A stretch of 64,000 nucleotides of DNA, from contig NZ_JAJBUX010000040.1 of NCBI RefSeq assembly GCF_020860125.1, forward strand, positions 1 through 64,000, read 5' to 3'. This document shows, piece after piece, positions 16,840 through 25,486 of the stretch. Below the pieces are notes generated by a model, which saw nothing but the letters and a program-made list of their open reading frames with translations, did no database searches and was not told the origin of the DNA. How positions within the stretch are numbered: position 1 is the stretch's first letter; every line of letters starts with the position of its first letter. Both the position numbers and the translations under genes were made by a program. Source of the DNA: Cloacibacillus sp. (lineage in GTDB: Bacteria; Synergistota; Synergistia; Synergistales; Synergistaceae).

Positions 16840-18175
16840 CGACGAGACCAATCTTGCGGGGGGGCTGAAAAAGGCCTTTGAGAAAAAGGGCTACAGCGTT
16901 AAATGTATCCCCACGATACATGAATTACAGGAGGCGCTCAACACCGAGATACCGTCGCTGGTGTTCCTCGACCAGTGCCTCCCCGACGGGAACGGCCTCG
17001 ACATGCTGCCGATAATCCTCAAGATCGCGCCTCGCTGCCGTGTGGTGATGATGACGGCCTTCGGCGATTCCAGCCTCGTCATCAGGGCGATACGCCAGGG
17101 AGCCTATAATTATCTTGACAAGCCCTTCCCCCTCGACGCGGCGATGAATATGGTGACGCGTGCCTTTGAATCGATACGGCTGCAGAATCAGGCCGAGGTG
17201 ATGATGGCCGACGAATCGAATCTGCTGCTCGGCTCCTCTCCCGCGATGGAAAAGGTCAGCGAGACGCTGTCAAAGCTCGCTCCCTACCAGGATGTGACGG
17301 TGCTTTTGACGGGAGAGAGCGGTACTGGGAAGGAGGTGGCGGCAAGGATGATCCACCGCGCCTCAAACTGCCAGGGGGAGTTTGTCGCCGTCAACTGCTC
17401 GGCGATACCGGAGGCGCTGCTGGAGGCGGAGCTCTTTGGCTACGCCAAGGGGGCCTATACCGGAGCCGACTCAAATAAGCCGGGACTGATCGAGGTCGCC
17501 GACAAGGGTACGCTCTTTCTCGACGAGATCGGCGATCTGCCGCTCTCTCTGCAGACGAAGCTGTTCCGCTTTATCGACCAGCGTACGATAAGGCCGCTGG
17601 GGAGCACGAAGGAGAAGAAGATAAGCCTGAAGCTCATCTGCGCCACCTGCCTTGACCTTGAAAAGAAGGTGCGGGAGGAGAGCTTCCGCAAGGACCTCTA
17701 TTTCCGGATATCGGTGATACCGATAAAACTGCCGCCGCTGCGTGAACGGGGGAAGGATATCCTCGAGCTGGCCTCATATTTCCTCGGCGACTGCTCTAAG
17801 AGGATGAACAGGCCTCTGCCCGAGCTTACGGAGGAGGTGCAGGAGGTCTTTCTGAGTTACCCCTGGCCAGGAAATGTGCGCGAGCTGCGGAACATGATCG
17901 AGAGGATCATGATTCTGCGCAGCCAGGCGGATTCACTTGTGCGCCTCGCCGACCTGCCGATGGAGATGCTTGACGCCCACCCGGTCGGCCTGGTCCCCGA
18001 AAGCCGCGCCGTCGCCCCCGGCGCGTCGCTCAACGATACGATTGACCGCGTTGAGCGGGAACTCATCACCGCCGCGCTTGCCAAATGCGGCGGTAACCGC
18101 ACGCAGGCCGCCGCCGAGCTTGGCATCTCGCGCTTTTCCCTGATACGGAGGATGCAGAGGCACGGGCTTGAATGA
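16820..18175 (+). CDS. NtrC-type sigma-54-dependent response regulator
   Basis: A 451-residue protein with receiver domain (1-120; acidic pair D7/D8, phosphorylation site D51 in VFLDQCLPDG, Lys near 101 in LDKPFP), AAA+ ATPase (about 135-365) and a Fis-type HTH at the C-terminus (GGNRTQAAAELGISRFSLIR). Walker A is GESGTGKE (about 168), Walker B FLDEIGDLPL (about 233). The sigma-54 contact loop reads GAYTGA instead of the common GAFTGA (about 212-217), a conservative change. GGAGGAAG precedes the ATG. It would activate sigma-54 promoters, perhaps for the symporter. A divergent sigma-54 gene follows with an 8-bp overlap. Confidence 0.92.
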   Translation: MSIWIVDDETNLAGGLKKAFEKKGYSVKCIPTIHELQEALNTEIPSLVFLDQCLPDGNGLDMLPIILKIAPRCRVVMMTAFGDSSLVIRAIRQGAYNYLDKPFPLDAAMNMVTRAFESIRLQNQAEVMMADESNLLLGSSPAMEKVSETLSKLAPYQDVTVLLTGESGTGKEVAARMIHRASNCQGEFVAVNCSAIPEALLEAELFGYAKGAYTGADSNKPGLIEVADKGTLFLDEIGDLPLSLQTKLFRFIDQRTIRPLGSTKEKKISLKLICATCLDLEKKVREESFRKDLYFRISVIPIKLPPLRERGKDILELASYFLGDCSKRMNRPLPELTEEVQEVFLSYPWPGNVRELRNMIERIMILRSQADSLVRLADLPMEMLDAHPVGLVPESRAVAPGASLNDTIDRVERELITAALAKCGGNRTQAAAELGISRFSLIRRMQRHGLE

Positions 18176-19397
18176 ACTGAAGCTGCTGCCCGGCCTCCGG
18201 GGTAAACCCCGGCTTTCGCCAAAGGCCTTTTTGGGCGCTAACCTTCTGCTCGCGCCGGCCGCGGAGCTCACCGATATCTGCCGCGCGCTGGCGGGGGATA
18301 ACGCGCTGGTGCGGTTTTCGCCGCCCCGTGGTTTTTCCGTAAGAATAGAGGACGCGGAGGATTTCTACGAAAATATCGCCGAAAGGCCGTCGCTGGACGC
18401 CGCCCTCTATCCACAGATATGCGGCTGTCCGGGTTTTGCCTTCCTTGAGGGGACAGCGGCTGATCCGGCCTTTTGGAGCTCGCTGCTTGACGAGCGGGGA
18501 TACCTGAACACCACGCCCGAGGAGGCCGCCTCCATCGCGGGTATCGACGCCGCGGCGGCGGAACGGTTTATAAAGAATTTACAGGATTATGTCGAGCCCG
18601 CCGGCCTTTTTGCCGCTGATCTTAAAGAGTCGCTGCTGATACAGCTGCGGCGCGGCAGGTTAGAGGGAGGTGCCGCCTGGCGGCTGCTTACGGAGGGGGA
18701 GGCGGCTCTGCTTTCCGGCCGCGCCGCAGAGTGGGGCGGTTCACAGGGTTTTGAGGCCGGTGAAATCGAGGCGGAGCTGGCGCTGCTTCGCAGCCTAGAT
18801 CCGGCTCCCGGCAGAAACTTCGCGCCGGCGGCCTTTAGCCTTCCGGACATTGAGTTTGTCATTGAGGGAGAAAGGATAACGCCACGCCTTATCGTTGAAA
18901 ATATGCCGCGGGTGGAGAACGGTTTTGCGGAGTTTGAGGCCTTTTCGGATGCTTTGCTGCGTGAAAAATGGCTGTGCGGCGAATGGCGGGCGGCAAAAGA
19001 TACGCTTAAAAAGCTGGGCATGCGCTACCGCACCCTGCTGCGTACCGCGTTTCACATCGCCTCCGTCCAGCGTGAAAAGGTCATGGCCCCTTCGCGCCCG
19101 CCGGAGCCGCTCACATACAAAGAGGCCGCCGCGGCGCTCTCTCTGCACACTTCGACGCTCTACCGCGCGATGCAGAATACCTCCTGCCTGATAAGGGGCA
19201 GGAGCTACCCGATGAGGATATTTTTCTCCCGGGCCGCGGCGGCGGAAAAAACGGTCAGCATCGCCGCGCTGCGGGCACAGATCTCAGTTATGCGCGCTCA
19301 GGGACAGACTAACCGCGAGATAGGCGAACGGCTCGGACTGCCGACGCGGACGGTAGCCTGGCACAGTGCAAAGATAGGGGCCGCGCGCGGAAGATGA
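18168..19397 (+). CDS. rpoN: Highly divergent sigma-54 (RpoN) factor
   Basis: A 409-residue RpoN-like protein starting with TTG at 18168; AGAGG at about 18156-18160 and the overlap with the activator gene support this start. Region I is recognisable but reduced (SPKAFLGANLLLAPAAELT, then ICRALAGDNALV); most usual Gln residues are missing. The core-binding part contains DIEFVIEGERITPRL (about 225-240), and an HTH lies at LTYKEAAAALSLHTSTLYRA (about 310-330). The RpoN box, normally ARRTVAKYRE, is PTRTVAWHSA (392-401), altered at several normally invariant positions. It could be the genome's only sigma-54 in degenerate form, or a dedicated paralogue for this module. The fold assignment is strong; activity is uncertain. 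Confidence 0.8.
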   Translation: MNELKLLPGLRGKPRLSPKAFLGANLLLAPAAELTDICRALAGDNALVRFSPPRGFSVRIEDAEDFYENIAERPSLDAALYPQICGCPGFAFLEGTAADPAFWSSLLDERGYLNTTPEEAASIAGIDAAAAERFIKNLQDYVEPAGLFAADLKESLLIQLRRGRLEGGAAWRLLTEGEAALLSGRAAEWGGSQGFEAGEIEAELALLRSLDPAPGRNFAPAAFSLPDIEFVIEGERITPRLIVENMPRVENGFAEFEAFSDALLREKWLCGEWRAAKDTLKKLGMRYRTLLRTAFHIASVQREKVMAPSRPPEPLTYKEAAAALSLHTSTLYRAMQNTSCLIRGRSYPMRIFFSRAAAAEKTVSIAALRAQISVMRAQGQTNREIGERLGLPTRTVAWHSAKIGAARGR

Positions 19398-19647
19398 AAA
19401 CGGCGGCGCTTCTCTTATTGCCCGGTGTATAAGCGCCAAACTATCGTACTGCGGAATATGCGGCAGAACTCTATTTTTCAAAGGCGGTTTTGGTGCGGGA
19501 TATTCTAGCAGACGTAAAATTTGGTCAAGGCCGTTTACTGGATGATGTCTGACCGCCAGCGCTTACCGGCGCTTGTTTTATAGCCGCCTCTGCCGGTGAG
19601 CCGTATACTTTTCTCTGCGGCCAGTATTTTCTCATACGGTCATCGTA

Positions 19648-20427
19648 TCATACCGGACCGCAGCCGTTCCCGTCGGTGGGCGCTGATGAGGCTGCTGACC
19701 TCTGCCTCTTCCACTTATGATATGGTTCCGCCCAGCCGTTGAGGAAGCCCATATCCTCCGTGTCAAAGGCCGTAAAGTCCAATCCACCGCAGTACGATTC
19801 CGCCGCTGCGAATGCCTCCGGCAGTGAGAGCTGTTTGAGCAGCGCATCGGTCTGTTTTTCTTCGGGGGCGTTTGCTTCGTCGTTGTAACCCGCAGCGGCG
19901 CAGAGCAGCGGAAAGAGCGCATACCAGAGACCGAGCGTCCTGAACGCGTCGCCGGTTGAGTCTGCTTCGTCCGACGCGGCTGCCAGTGCCGCGAGAGGCA
20001 CAATGATTTCGGCGAGCTCCATAGGGTAGAGGTCGTCGCTCAGCTGCGAGCGCGCCGATTTCGGCAGTATTTTTAAAACCAGCAGCTTTCCCCACAGCTC
20101 CGAACCGGCGGTGACATAACAGAGTCCGCTCTCGTGGTCGACATAAGTTTTGTCCGCCATGTGGCCGCCTCCATCTTTAATGATATTCTCTGCTTCGCCT
20201 CTCTCCTGCTGGGGCAGTTTTGTTGCTGGAACATAAAAGAGATAATTAAGTTTTTTAAGCTCTTTTGCCACACGCTGGATGGTATAGCCGCAGTCGAACT
20301 GCCTTTGCAGCGCGTAGAGGCTTAGACAGATGCTTTCTCTGCGTGGATGTTCCGGAGCGTGTTTGGCGAGCGTGATTACGGAAGATTCTACGAGGCTCTC
20401 TATTTCGTGCATAGACATGATTTTCAC
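19648..20427 (-). CDS. Uncharacterised protein
   Basis: A 259-residue soluble protein beginning with GTG at 20427 (ATG alternatives 3 and 5 codons later); no clear ribosome binding site. The first 80 residues look helical (ESSVITLAKHAPEHPRRESI, then LYALQRQFDCGYTIQRVAKEL). The middle part (DKTYVDHESGLCYVTAGSEL, about 92-111) is beta-rich, and the rest Ala/Leu-rich helices. No family recognised. It lies 31 bp after the end of the secreted propeller-like gene on the same strand, so the two may be cotranscribed. The 250 bp between its stop and the sigma-54 gene show no gene. Confidence 0.6.
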   Translation of the reverse strand: MKIMSMHEIESLVESSVITLAKHAPEHPRRESICLSLYALQRQFDCGYTIQRVAKELKKLNYLFYVPATKLPQQERGEAENIIKDGGGHMADKTYVDHESGLCYVTAGSELWGKLLVLKILPKSARSQLSDDLYPMELAEIIVPLAALAAASDEADSTGDAFRTLGLWYALFPLLCAAAGYNDEANAPEEKQTDALLKQLSLPEAFAAAESYCGGLDFTAFDTEDMGFLNGWAEPYHKWKRQRSAASSAPTDGNGCGPV

Positions 20428-20458
20428 GAGGGCGCTGAAATAGTCGGCGGCAACCGCG

Positions 20459-21397
20459 TTATTTCGCGGCGCTGACCGCTTTCCCCTTTGCGATTATTTT
20501 ACGCGGTTTTTCGCCGTTAAGTTTCATCCTATAGATGTCGTAAATGTTGGCTGACTTGGCGCGTGATTTTTCCGACGGGGCGTGTGCGGAAAAGATTATC
20601 TCGTCCGCGCCGAGCCAGGCGGCGTCGATTACGCAGAGACCGCCAACGGCGAGGCGTTCCGTTTTTTTCGTAGCCAGACGGTAGATAAACACCGCGCCTT
20701 TGGCCTCAGCCAGGCTTCCAGCCACCGCACAGAGCGCGCATTTTTCGCCGCCGACCTCCGCTGCGAAGAGCCACATGGTGCCGTCCGGCGATACGGAGAT
20801 CCCGGTGGCGCTGCTGATGAGGATATTATCGGAGGGCAGCAGTCTGTTCATGGGGATATTCTCCATAAGCCTGCCATCCGTCTCCGAAAATTTATAGATG
20901 TTTTCGAAGTCAAAAGCATATACGAAGGCGGAGTCTGAGGACCAGAAGGGGCCGAAGAGGTCTGTTTTTACCGTATCCCTGCCAATCGTCATGTTCTTCC
21001 TTGTATCGAGGTCATAAAGAGCGGGGAGCCATCTGCTCTGATCGATGAAGATGTTATACAGCAGACGCCTTCCGTTCGAGGACCAGCGGGGGCCGTAACT
21101 GTTTTTCCCCGGTACTTCCTTTATCACCCGTGATTTTCTTGAGGTTATATCACAGAGCGCTATAAAGCGGCCGCCTGTTTTATCATACTGCGTATAGGCG
21201 ACCGTGCCGCCGTCGGGCGATATCTCTGGGTCGTATCCTTTGCACAGCCGCGTTGTCCTTCCCGTCGCGCTATCGGCGGTGTAAATGTAAAAATCACCGC
21301 CGCTGACGCGCGAAAAGGCGATCTTTTCCGCCGCGCCGGGGTTGGAGGTAAAAAGTATTAATACTAGTGCCGGCAAGAGTATGGTAAATTTTTTCAT
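20459..21397 (-). CDS. Exported TolB/WD40-like beta-propeller protein
   Basis: A 312-residue protein with a clear signal peptide (MKKFTILLPALVLILFTSNP, cleavage after GAA at about 23). It is followed by repeated blade-like units of the PD40/TolB type: YDPEISPDGGTVAYTQYD, then YGPRWSSNGRRLLYNIF, then FGPFWSSDSAFVYAFD and ISVSPDGTMWLFAAEV. The (S/W)-S/P-(D/N)-G-x-x-(L/V) spacing is diagnostic of such propellers. It probably acts outside the cytoplasmic membrane, perhaps as a binding or scaffold protein. No Tol-Pal genes are nearby, so it is not assigned as TolB. Confidence 0.7.
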   Translation of the reverse strand: MKKFTILLPALVLILFTSNPGAAEKIAFSRVSGGDFYIYTADSATGRTTRLCKGYDPEISPDGGTVAYTQYDKTGGRFIALCDITSRKSRVIKEVPGKNSYGPRWSSNGRRLLYNIFIDQSRWLPALYDLDTRKNMTIGRDTVKTDLFGPFWSSDSAFVYAFDFENIYKFSETDGRLMENIPMNRLLPSDNILISSATGISVSPDGTMWLFAAEVGGEKCALCAVAGSLAEAKGAVFIYRLATKKTERLAVGGLCVIDAAWLGADEIIFSAHAPSEKSRAKSANIYDIYRMKLNGEKPRKIIAKGKAVSAAK

Positions 21398-21632
21398 ATC
21401 TGCTCCTCCATTTTAACAGCCATAGTTAATAGTGCTAGTTTAGCACGCTTGGGCGGATGTGCGCATCCTGCATAGTGCGAAAAGCGCACACCCGCCCCTT
21501 GGACTGCCCTCTGCCGCGAAAAGACCGCATCCGGCAGGGGATAAAAAATTTTCTATTCAATAAAAATATAGCAACTTTTTTGCATGTATATAGATGAAGG
21601 GTTTTATCAAAATCTCATAGGAGGTAACAAAA

Positions 21633-22829
21633 ATGGCGGAGAAAAAAGAATCTGTAGCAAGCGTACTTATCGGCGCGGCCTTCCTGATGGCCACTTCTGC
21701 GATAGGACCGGGGTTCCTCACACAAACGGCGGTCTTTACCGACAAACTGAAGGCGGCCTTCGCCTTCGCGATCATCGTTTCAATCGTCATAGACATCATC
21801 GTGCAGATGAACATCTGGCGTATCCTCGGAGTCTCAGGGAAGCGCGTGCAGGATGTGGCGAATGAAGTATTCCCCGGTCTGGGGTACTTCCTGGCGGTCC
21901 TCGTCGCCATCGGCGGCCTGGTATTTAACATCGGAAATGTCGGCGGCGCGGCGATGGGGCTCAACGTCATCTGCGGCCTGCCTCTGGCGCCCGGCGCGGT
22001 GATAAGCGCTCTGGTCGCCATCGCGCTCTTCCTAAATAAAGAGGCCGGTAAGGCGATGGACATGTTCACGAAGGTGCTCGGCATAATCATGCTCTGTATG
22101 GTAGCCTTCATGGTCGTCAAGACGATGCCTCCGGTAGGGCTGGCTCTCAGGGAGACCGTGATGCCCTCAAAGATAGACTGGCTGACGATCCTCACGCTGG
22201 TCGGCGGAACTGTGGGCGGCTACATCACATTCGCGGGAGCGCACCGTATCATTGACGCCGACATCGTAGGCGTAGGCAACCTTGATAAGATATCCCGCGG
22301 CTCCGTGACGGCGGTCTGCATCACCGGCGTGATGCGTTACCTGCTCTTCCTCGCCATCCTCGGCGTGGTCGTAACCGGCGTGGCGCTGGATCCGAAGAAC
22401 CCGCCGGCATCGGCCTTCCTCATCGGCGCGGGTCAGATAGGCTACCGTATCTTCGGCGTCATCCTCTGGTGCGCGGCCGTCACCTCGGTGGTCGGCGCCT
22501 CCTACACCTCGATCTCCTTCCTGCGCACGCTCTTTAAGCAGATCGAAGCGAAGCACCGCTACTGGATAATCGGTTTCATCTGCGTATCGACGGCCATCTT
22601 TACGACGATGGGCAACCCGGTGACGCTGCTAGTATTCGCCGGCTCGCTCAACGGACTCATCCTCCCCGTTTCGCTGGGCGCGGTACTGCTGGCGGCCTAC
22701 AATAAGAAGATCATCGGCGAGGGCTACCACCACCCGATGGTCCTCACGGTGCTGGGCTGGATAATGGTCATCTTCACGGCCTGGATGGGCTTCAAGTCCC
22801 TTACGGGAATAATGAAACTTTTCAGCTAA
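21633..22829 (+). CDS. NRAMP-family transporter of the 5-oxoprolinase operon (YcsG-like)
   Basis: A 398-residue membrane protein with about 11 helices and NRAMP-type helix 1 (FLMATSAIGPGFLTQTAVF, about 14-32). The classical metal-binding DPGN of helix 1 is replaced by SAIGPGF and the helix 6 metal motif is not evident, so metal transport is doubtful. AGGAGG stands before the ATG. Related proteins (B. subtilis YcsG) are regularly encoded with PxpABC, as here. Uptake of 5-oxoproline or an allied compound is an inference from this context. First gene of a five-gene operon ending at 26292. Confidence 0.8.
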   Translation: MAEKKESVASVLIGAAFLMATSAIGPGFLTQTAVFTDKLKAAFAFAIIVSIVIDIIVQMNIWRILGVSGKRVQDVANEVFPGLGYFLAVLVAIGGLVFNIGNVGGAAMGLNVICGLPLAPGAVISALVAIALFLNKEAGKAMDMFTKVLGIIMLCMVAFMVVKTMPPVGLALRETVMPSKIDWLTILTLVGGTVGGYITFAGAHRIIDADIVGVGNLDKISRGSVTAVCITGVMRYLLFLAILGVVVTGVALDPKNPPASAFLIGAGQIGYRIFGVILWCAAVTSVVGASYTSISFLRTLFKQIEAKHRYWIIGFICVSTAIFTTMGNPVTLLVFAGSLNGLILPVSLGAVLLAAYNKKIIGEGYHHPMVLTVLGWIMVIFTAWMGFKSLTGIMKLFS

Positions 22830-22895
22830 GAGAAAAGGGTTTACGGTGTAAAATTAGAGAGGGGCCATACCGCTCCTCTCTGATGCGAAGGGGTG

Positions 22896-23639
22896 ATGTC
22901 GGTGGCAGTATATATTGATGAACCAAAATATTTGAACGCCGGGGAATCCTGCGTCGTGATTGAGTTTGCCGACGAGATAGACCGCGGGGCGAACGACGCG
23001 GTGATGAATCTTAAAAAATATCTTCTCACGCAGAAAAATGTGCCGGTGGTAGAGTGCCTTCCCACCTACAGATCGCTGGCGGTCTACTTTGACCCTAATA
23101 CGACCAGCGCCGGCGCTGTTATAAAAGAGGCTCAGGCCGCGCCTAAGCTGGGCGGCGAAGCGTCCGGCGCGCCGCACACGGAGATCGCGATACCGGTCTG
23201 TTACGGCGGAGAATATGGGCCGGATATCGCCAATGTTGCGGAACACGCGGGGATATCCGAGGAGGAGGTCGTCAAGCGCCACAGCGCTAAAGCCTGCCAT
23301 TGCTACATGATCGGCTTCATGCCGGGCTTCGCCTACCTTGGCGGCATGGACGAGACTATCGCGACGCCGCGCCTCACCAACCCGCGCACCGTCATCAAGG
23401 GCGGCAGCGTCGGCATAGCGGGAAAACAGACGGGCATATACCCGATAGACAGCCCCGGCGGCTGGCAGCTCATCGGGTGCACGCCGCTGCGCCTCTTTAC
23501 GCCCGAGGCCTCGCGCCCGACGCTGATCGAGGCCGGTTATGAGGTGCGCTTTGTTCCCGTCACGGAAGAAGAATACAAAAAAATCGAGGCCGAAGTGGCT
23601 GCGGGCTCCTATGTGCCCGTCATAACGGAGGCGGTATAG
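22896..23639 (+). CDS. pxpB: 5-oxoprolinase subunit PxpB (KipI-like)
   Basis: About 247 residues of the carboxyltransferase domain family subdomain C/D. The start is ATG 22896 (an adjacent GTG at 22893 is possible); GAAGGGG precedes it. Family signatures: HSAKACHCYMIGFMPGFAYL (about 133-152), ATPRLTNPRTVIKGGSVGIA (about 162-181) and GIYPIDSPGGWQLIGCTPL (about 187-205). With PxpC and PxpA it forms the ATP-dependent prokaryotic 5-oxoprolinase that opens pyroglutamate to glutamate. The stop is one base from the pxpC start. Confidence 0.93.
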   Translation: MSVAVYIDEPKYLNAGESCVVIEFADEIDRGANDAVMNLKKYLLTQKNVPVVECLPTYRSLAVYFDPNTTSAGAVIKEAQAAPKLGGEASGAPHTEIAIPVCYGGEYGPDIANVAEHAGISEEEVVKRHSAKACHCYMIGFMPGFAYLGGMDETIATPRLTNPRTVIKGGSVGIAGKQTGIYPIDSPGGWQLIGCTPLRLFTPEASRPTLIEAGYEVRFVPVTEEEYKKIEAEVAAGSYVPVITEAV

Positions 23640-23640
23640 G

Positions 23641-24693
23641 ATGGAACTGACGATTAAAAAGGCGGGGATGCTCACCTCCGTGCAGGATCTTGGCCGCTGG
23701 GGATACCAGTCAAGCGGCGTTCCCGTCGCGGGGGCGATGGACCTGCCGGCGCTTAAACTCGGCAACGCGATGCTCGGCAACCCGGAGGGGGCGGCGGCGC
23801 TGGAGGTGACGCTGCTTGGACCGGAGATAGAGGTAAAAGGCGGCGGAGCGGCGGTATTCGCCGGAGCCGACCTTGGCTTCTCTGTCAACGGCAGGGCCGT
23901 CGGCTCATGGCTGGCCGTTGTGCTGCACGACGGCGACGTCATCTCCTTTACCGGACCTAAGGGCGCGGGCTGCCGCGGCTGCCTCTGCTTTGCGGGTGGC
24001 GTCGACGTTCCCGTCGTGATGAACAGCCGTACGACATACATGCGCGCGAAGATAGGCGGCCTGGACGGCCGGGCCCTTAAAAGCGGCGACGTGATAAAGG
24101 TAGGGGAGCCGGCTCCTCTCTGGAAACGCCTTGACGGGTTCCGTCTCCCGGCGGAGCTGAACCCCGCCGCCGCGGCGGAAGAGCCGCTGGCGATAATTAC
24201 CGGACTGCAGTGCGACGCCTTCACGGAAGAGGGCTGTGCGCTGCTATTTGCCTCGGAATATCTCATCACCGCCGAATCCGACAGGATGGGCTGCCGTCTC
24301 GAGGGGCCGAAGATAGAGCATACGGAGAAGGGCGCGGACATAGTCTCCGACGGGATACCGCTCGGCGCGGTGCAGATCCCCGGACATGGAATGCCGATCA
24401 TAATGCTCGCCGACCGCCAGACGACGGGAGGCTACACAAAAATAGGCGTCCTCACGCCGCTTTCCGTCGAGGCGCTTGTTCAGAAAATGCCTGGCATGAA
24501 GGTCAGGTTTCGCGAGGCGGAGCTCTCCGAGGGAGAGGCGGAACAGCGAAAGATAGCCGAGGCTGTGAAACGCGTAAACACGCTGCGTCTGTCATACGTT
24601 TCACGGAGTCAGCAGTCATCCTCACCGCTGCCCGGACGTTTTAAAATCACGCTCAACGGAAAAACATACGAGATCACCTGCGAAGAGATATAA
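23641..24693 (+). CDS. pxpC: 5-oxoprolinase subunit PxpC (KipA-like)
   Basis: A 350-residue carboxyltransferase-domain subunit. Characteristic stretches: KAGMLTSVQDLGRWGYQ (about 7-23), GVPVAGAMDLPALKLGN (about 26-42), EVTLLGPEI (about 57), GCRGCLCFAGGVDVPVVMNS (about 109-128), and SDRMGCRLEGP (about 212). Works with PxpB and PxpA in pyroglutamate hydrolysis. It is translationally adjacent to pxpB. The last 40 residues (after about 305) are a less conserved extension with an FKITLNGKTYEI strand pair. Confidence 0.93.
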   Translation: MELTIKKAGMLTSVQDLGRWGYQSSGVPVAGAMDLPALKLGNAMLGNPEGAAALEVTLLGPEIEVKGGGAAVFAGADLGFSVNGRAVGSWLAVVLHDGDVISFTGPKGAGCRGCLCFAGGVDVPVVMNSRTTYMRAKIGGLDGRALKSGDVIKVGEPAPLWKRLDGFRLPAELNPAAAAEEPLAIITGLQCDAFTEEGCALLFASEYLITAESDRMGCRLEGPKIEHTEKGADIVSDGIPLGAVQIPGHGMPIIMLADRQTTGGYTKIGVLTPLSVEALVQKMPGMKVRFREAELSEGEAEQRKIAEAVKRVNTLRLSYVSRSQQSSSPLPGRFKITLNGKTYEITCEEI

Positions 24694-24712
24694 AGAAAAG
24701 GAGTGACCGATC

Positions 24713-25486
24713 ATGTACAAAGTAGACCTTAACAGCGATATCGGAGAGAGCTTCGGCGCCTACAAAATGGGGGACGACGCCGCGATCATGAACGCCGTGA
24801 CCTCGGCGAACGTCGCCTGCGGCTTCCACGCGGGCGACCCGCTCGTGATGAAAAAGACGCTCAAGACCTGCGCCGAAAAGGGCGTCGCGGCGGGCGCGCA
24901 TCCCGGTTACCCCGACCTTGTGGGCTTCGGGCGGCGAAACATGAAGTGCACCCCCGATGAGGAATACGCGGACTGCCTCTATCAGATAGGCGCGCTGAAA
25001 GCCTTCTGCGAAGCCAACGGCCTCAGGCTCCAGCATGTGAAGCCGCACGGCGCGATGTACAACCAGGCCGCCAAAGACCCAGTGCTCGCGAAGGCGATCG
25101 CCCAGGCCGTCAAAGACGCCGGCGAAGATATAATCCTTATGGGGCTCGCGAACTCGGAATTTGAGCGGGCCGCGAAAGAGCTTGGAATTCCCTTCGCCGC
25201 CGAGGCCTTCGCCGACCGCGGCTACATGCCGGACGGTTCGCTCGTGCCGCGTTCACAGCCGGGGGCGCTGATCCACGATGTGGAGGCCACCGCGAAGCGC
25301 GTTGTGCGCATGGTCACCGAAGGGACCGTCGAAGCGGTGGACGGCACGGTGATAAACTTCCGTCCGCAGTCGATATGTATGCACGGCGACACCCCCGAGG
25401 CCGTTGAAATGGCGAAGGCCGTCCGCGCCGCTCTTGAGGCCGCGGGCGTTAAAGTTACGAATCTGAAGGAGGTCGTGCTCGGATGA
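24713..25486 (+). CDS. pxpA: 5-oxoprolinase subunit PxpA (LamB/YcsF family)
   Basis: A 257-residue protein of full family length. Signatures: VDLNSDIGESFGAYKMGDD (3-21), NVACGFHAGDPLVM (about 33-46), AHPGYPDLVGFGRRNM (about 61-76), QHVKPHGAMYNQA (about 105-117) and EAFADRGYMPDG (about 162-173), with the Asp/His residues of the TIM-barrel active site. It has a good ribosome binding site (AAGGAG) and a 4-bp overlap with the following DUF1445 gene. Acts in the cytoplasm as the third subunit of the 5-oxoprolinase. Confidence 0.95.
   Translation: MYKVDLNSDIGESFGAYKMGDDAAIMNAVTSANVACGFHAGDPLVMKKTLKTCAEKGVAAGAHPGYPDLVGFGRRNMKCTPDEEYADCLYQIGALKAFCEANGLRLQHVKPHGAMYNQAAKDPVLAKAIAQAVKDAGEDIILMGLANSEFERAAKELGIPFAAEAFADRGYMPDGSLVPRSQPGALIHDVEATAKRVVRMVTEGTVEAVDGTVINFRPQSICMHGDTPEAVEMAKAVRAALEAAGVKVTNLKEVVLG

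Noticed and set aside
19398..19647. Possible terminator (GGCGCTT 19405-19411 / AAGCGCC 19431-19437) after the sigma-54 gene
   Set aside because: The loop is 19 bases and there is no T-run, so it was not called.
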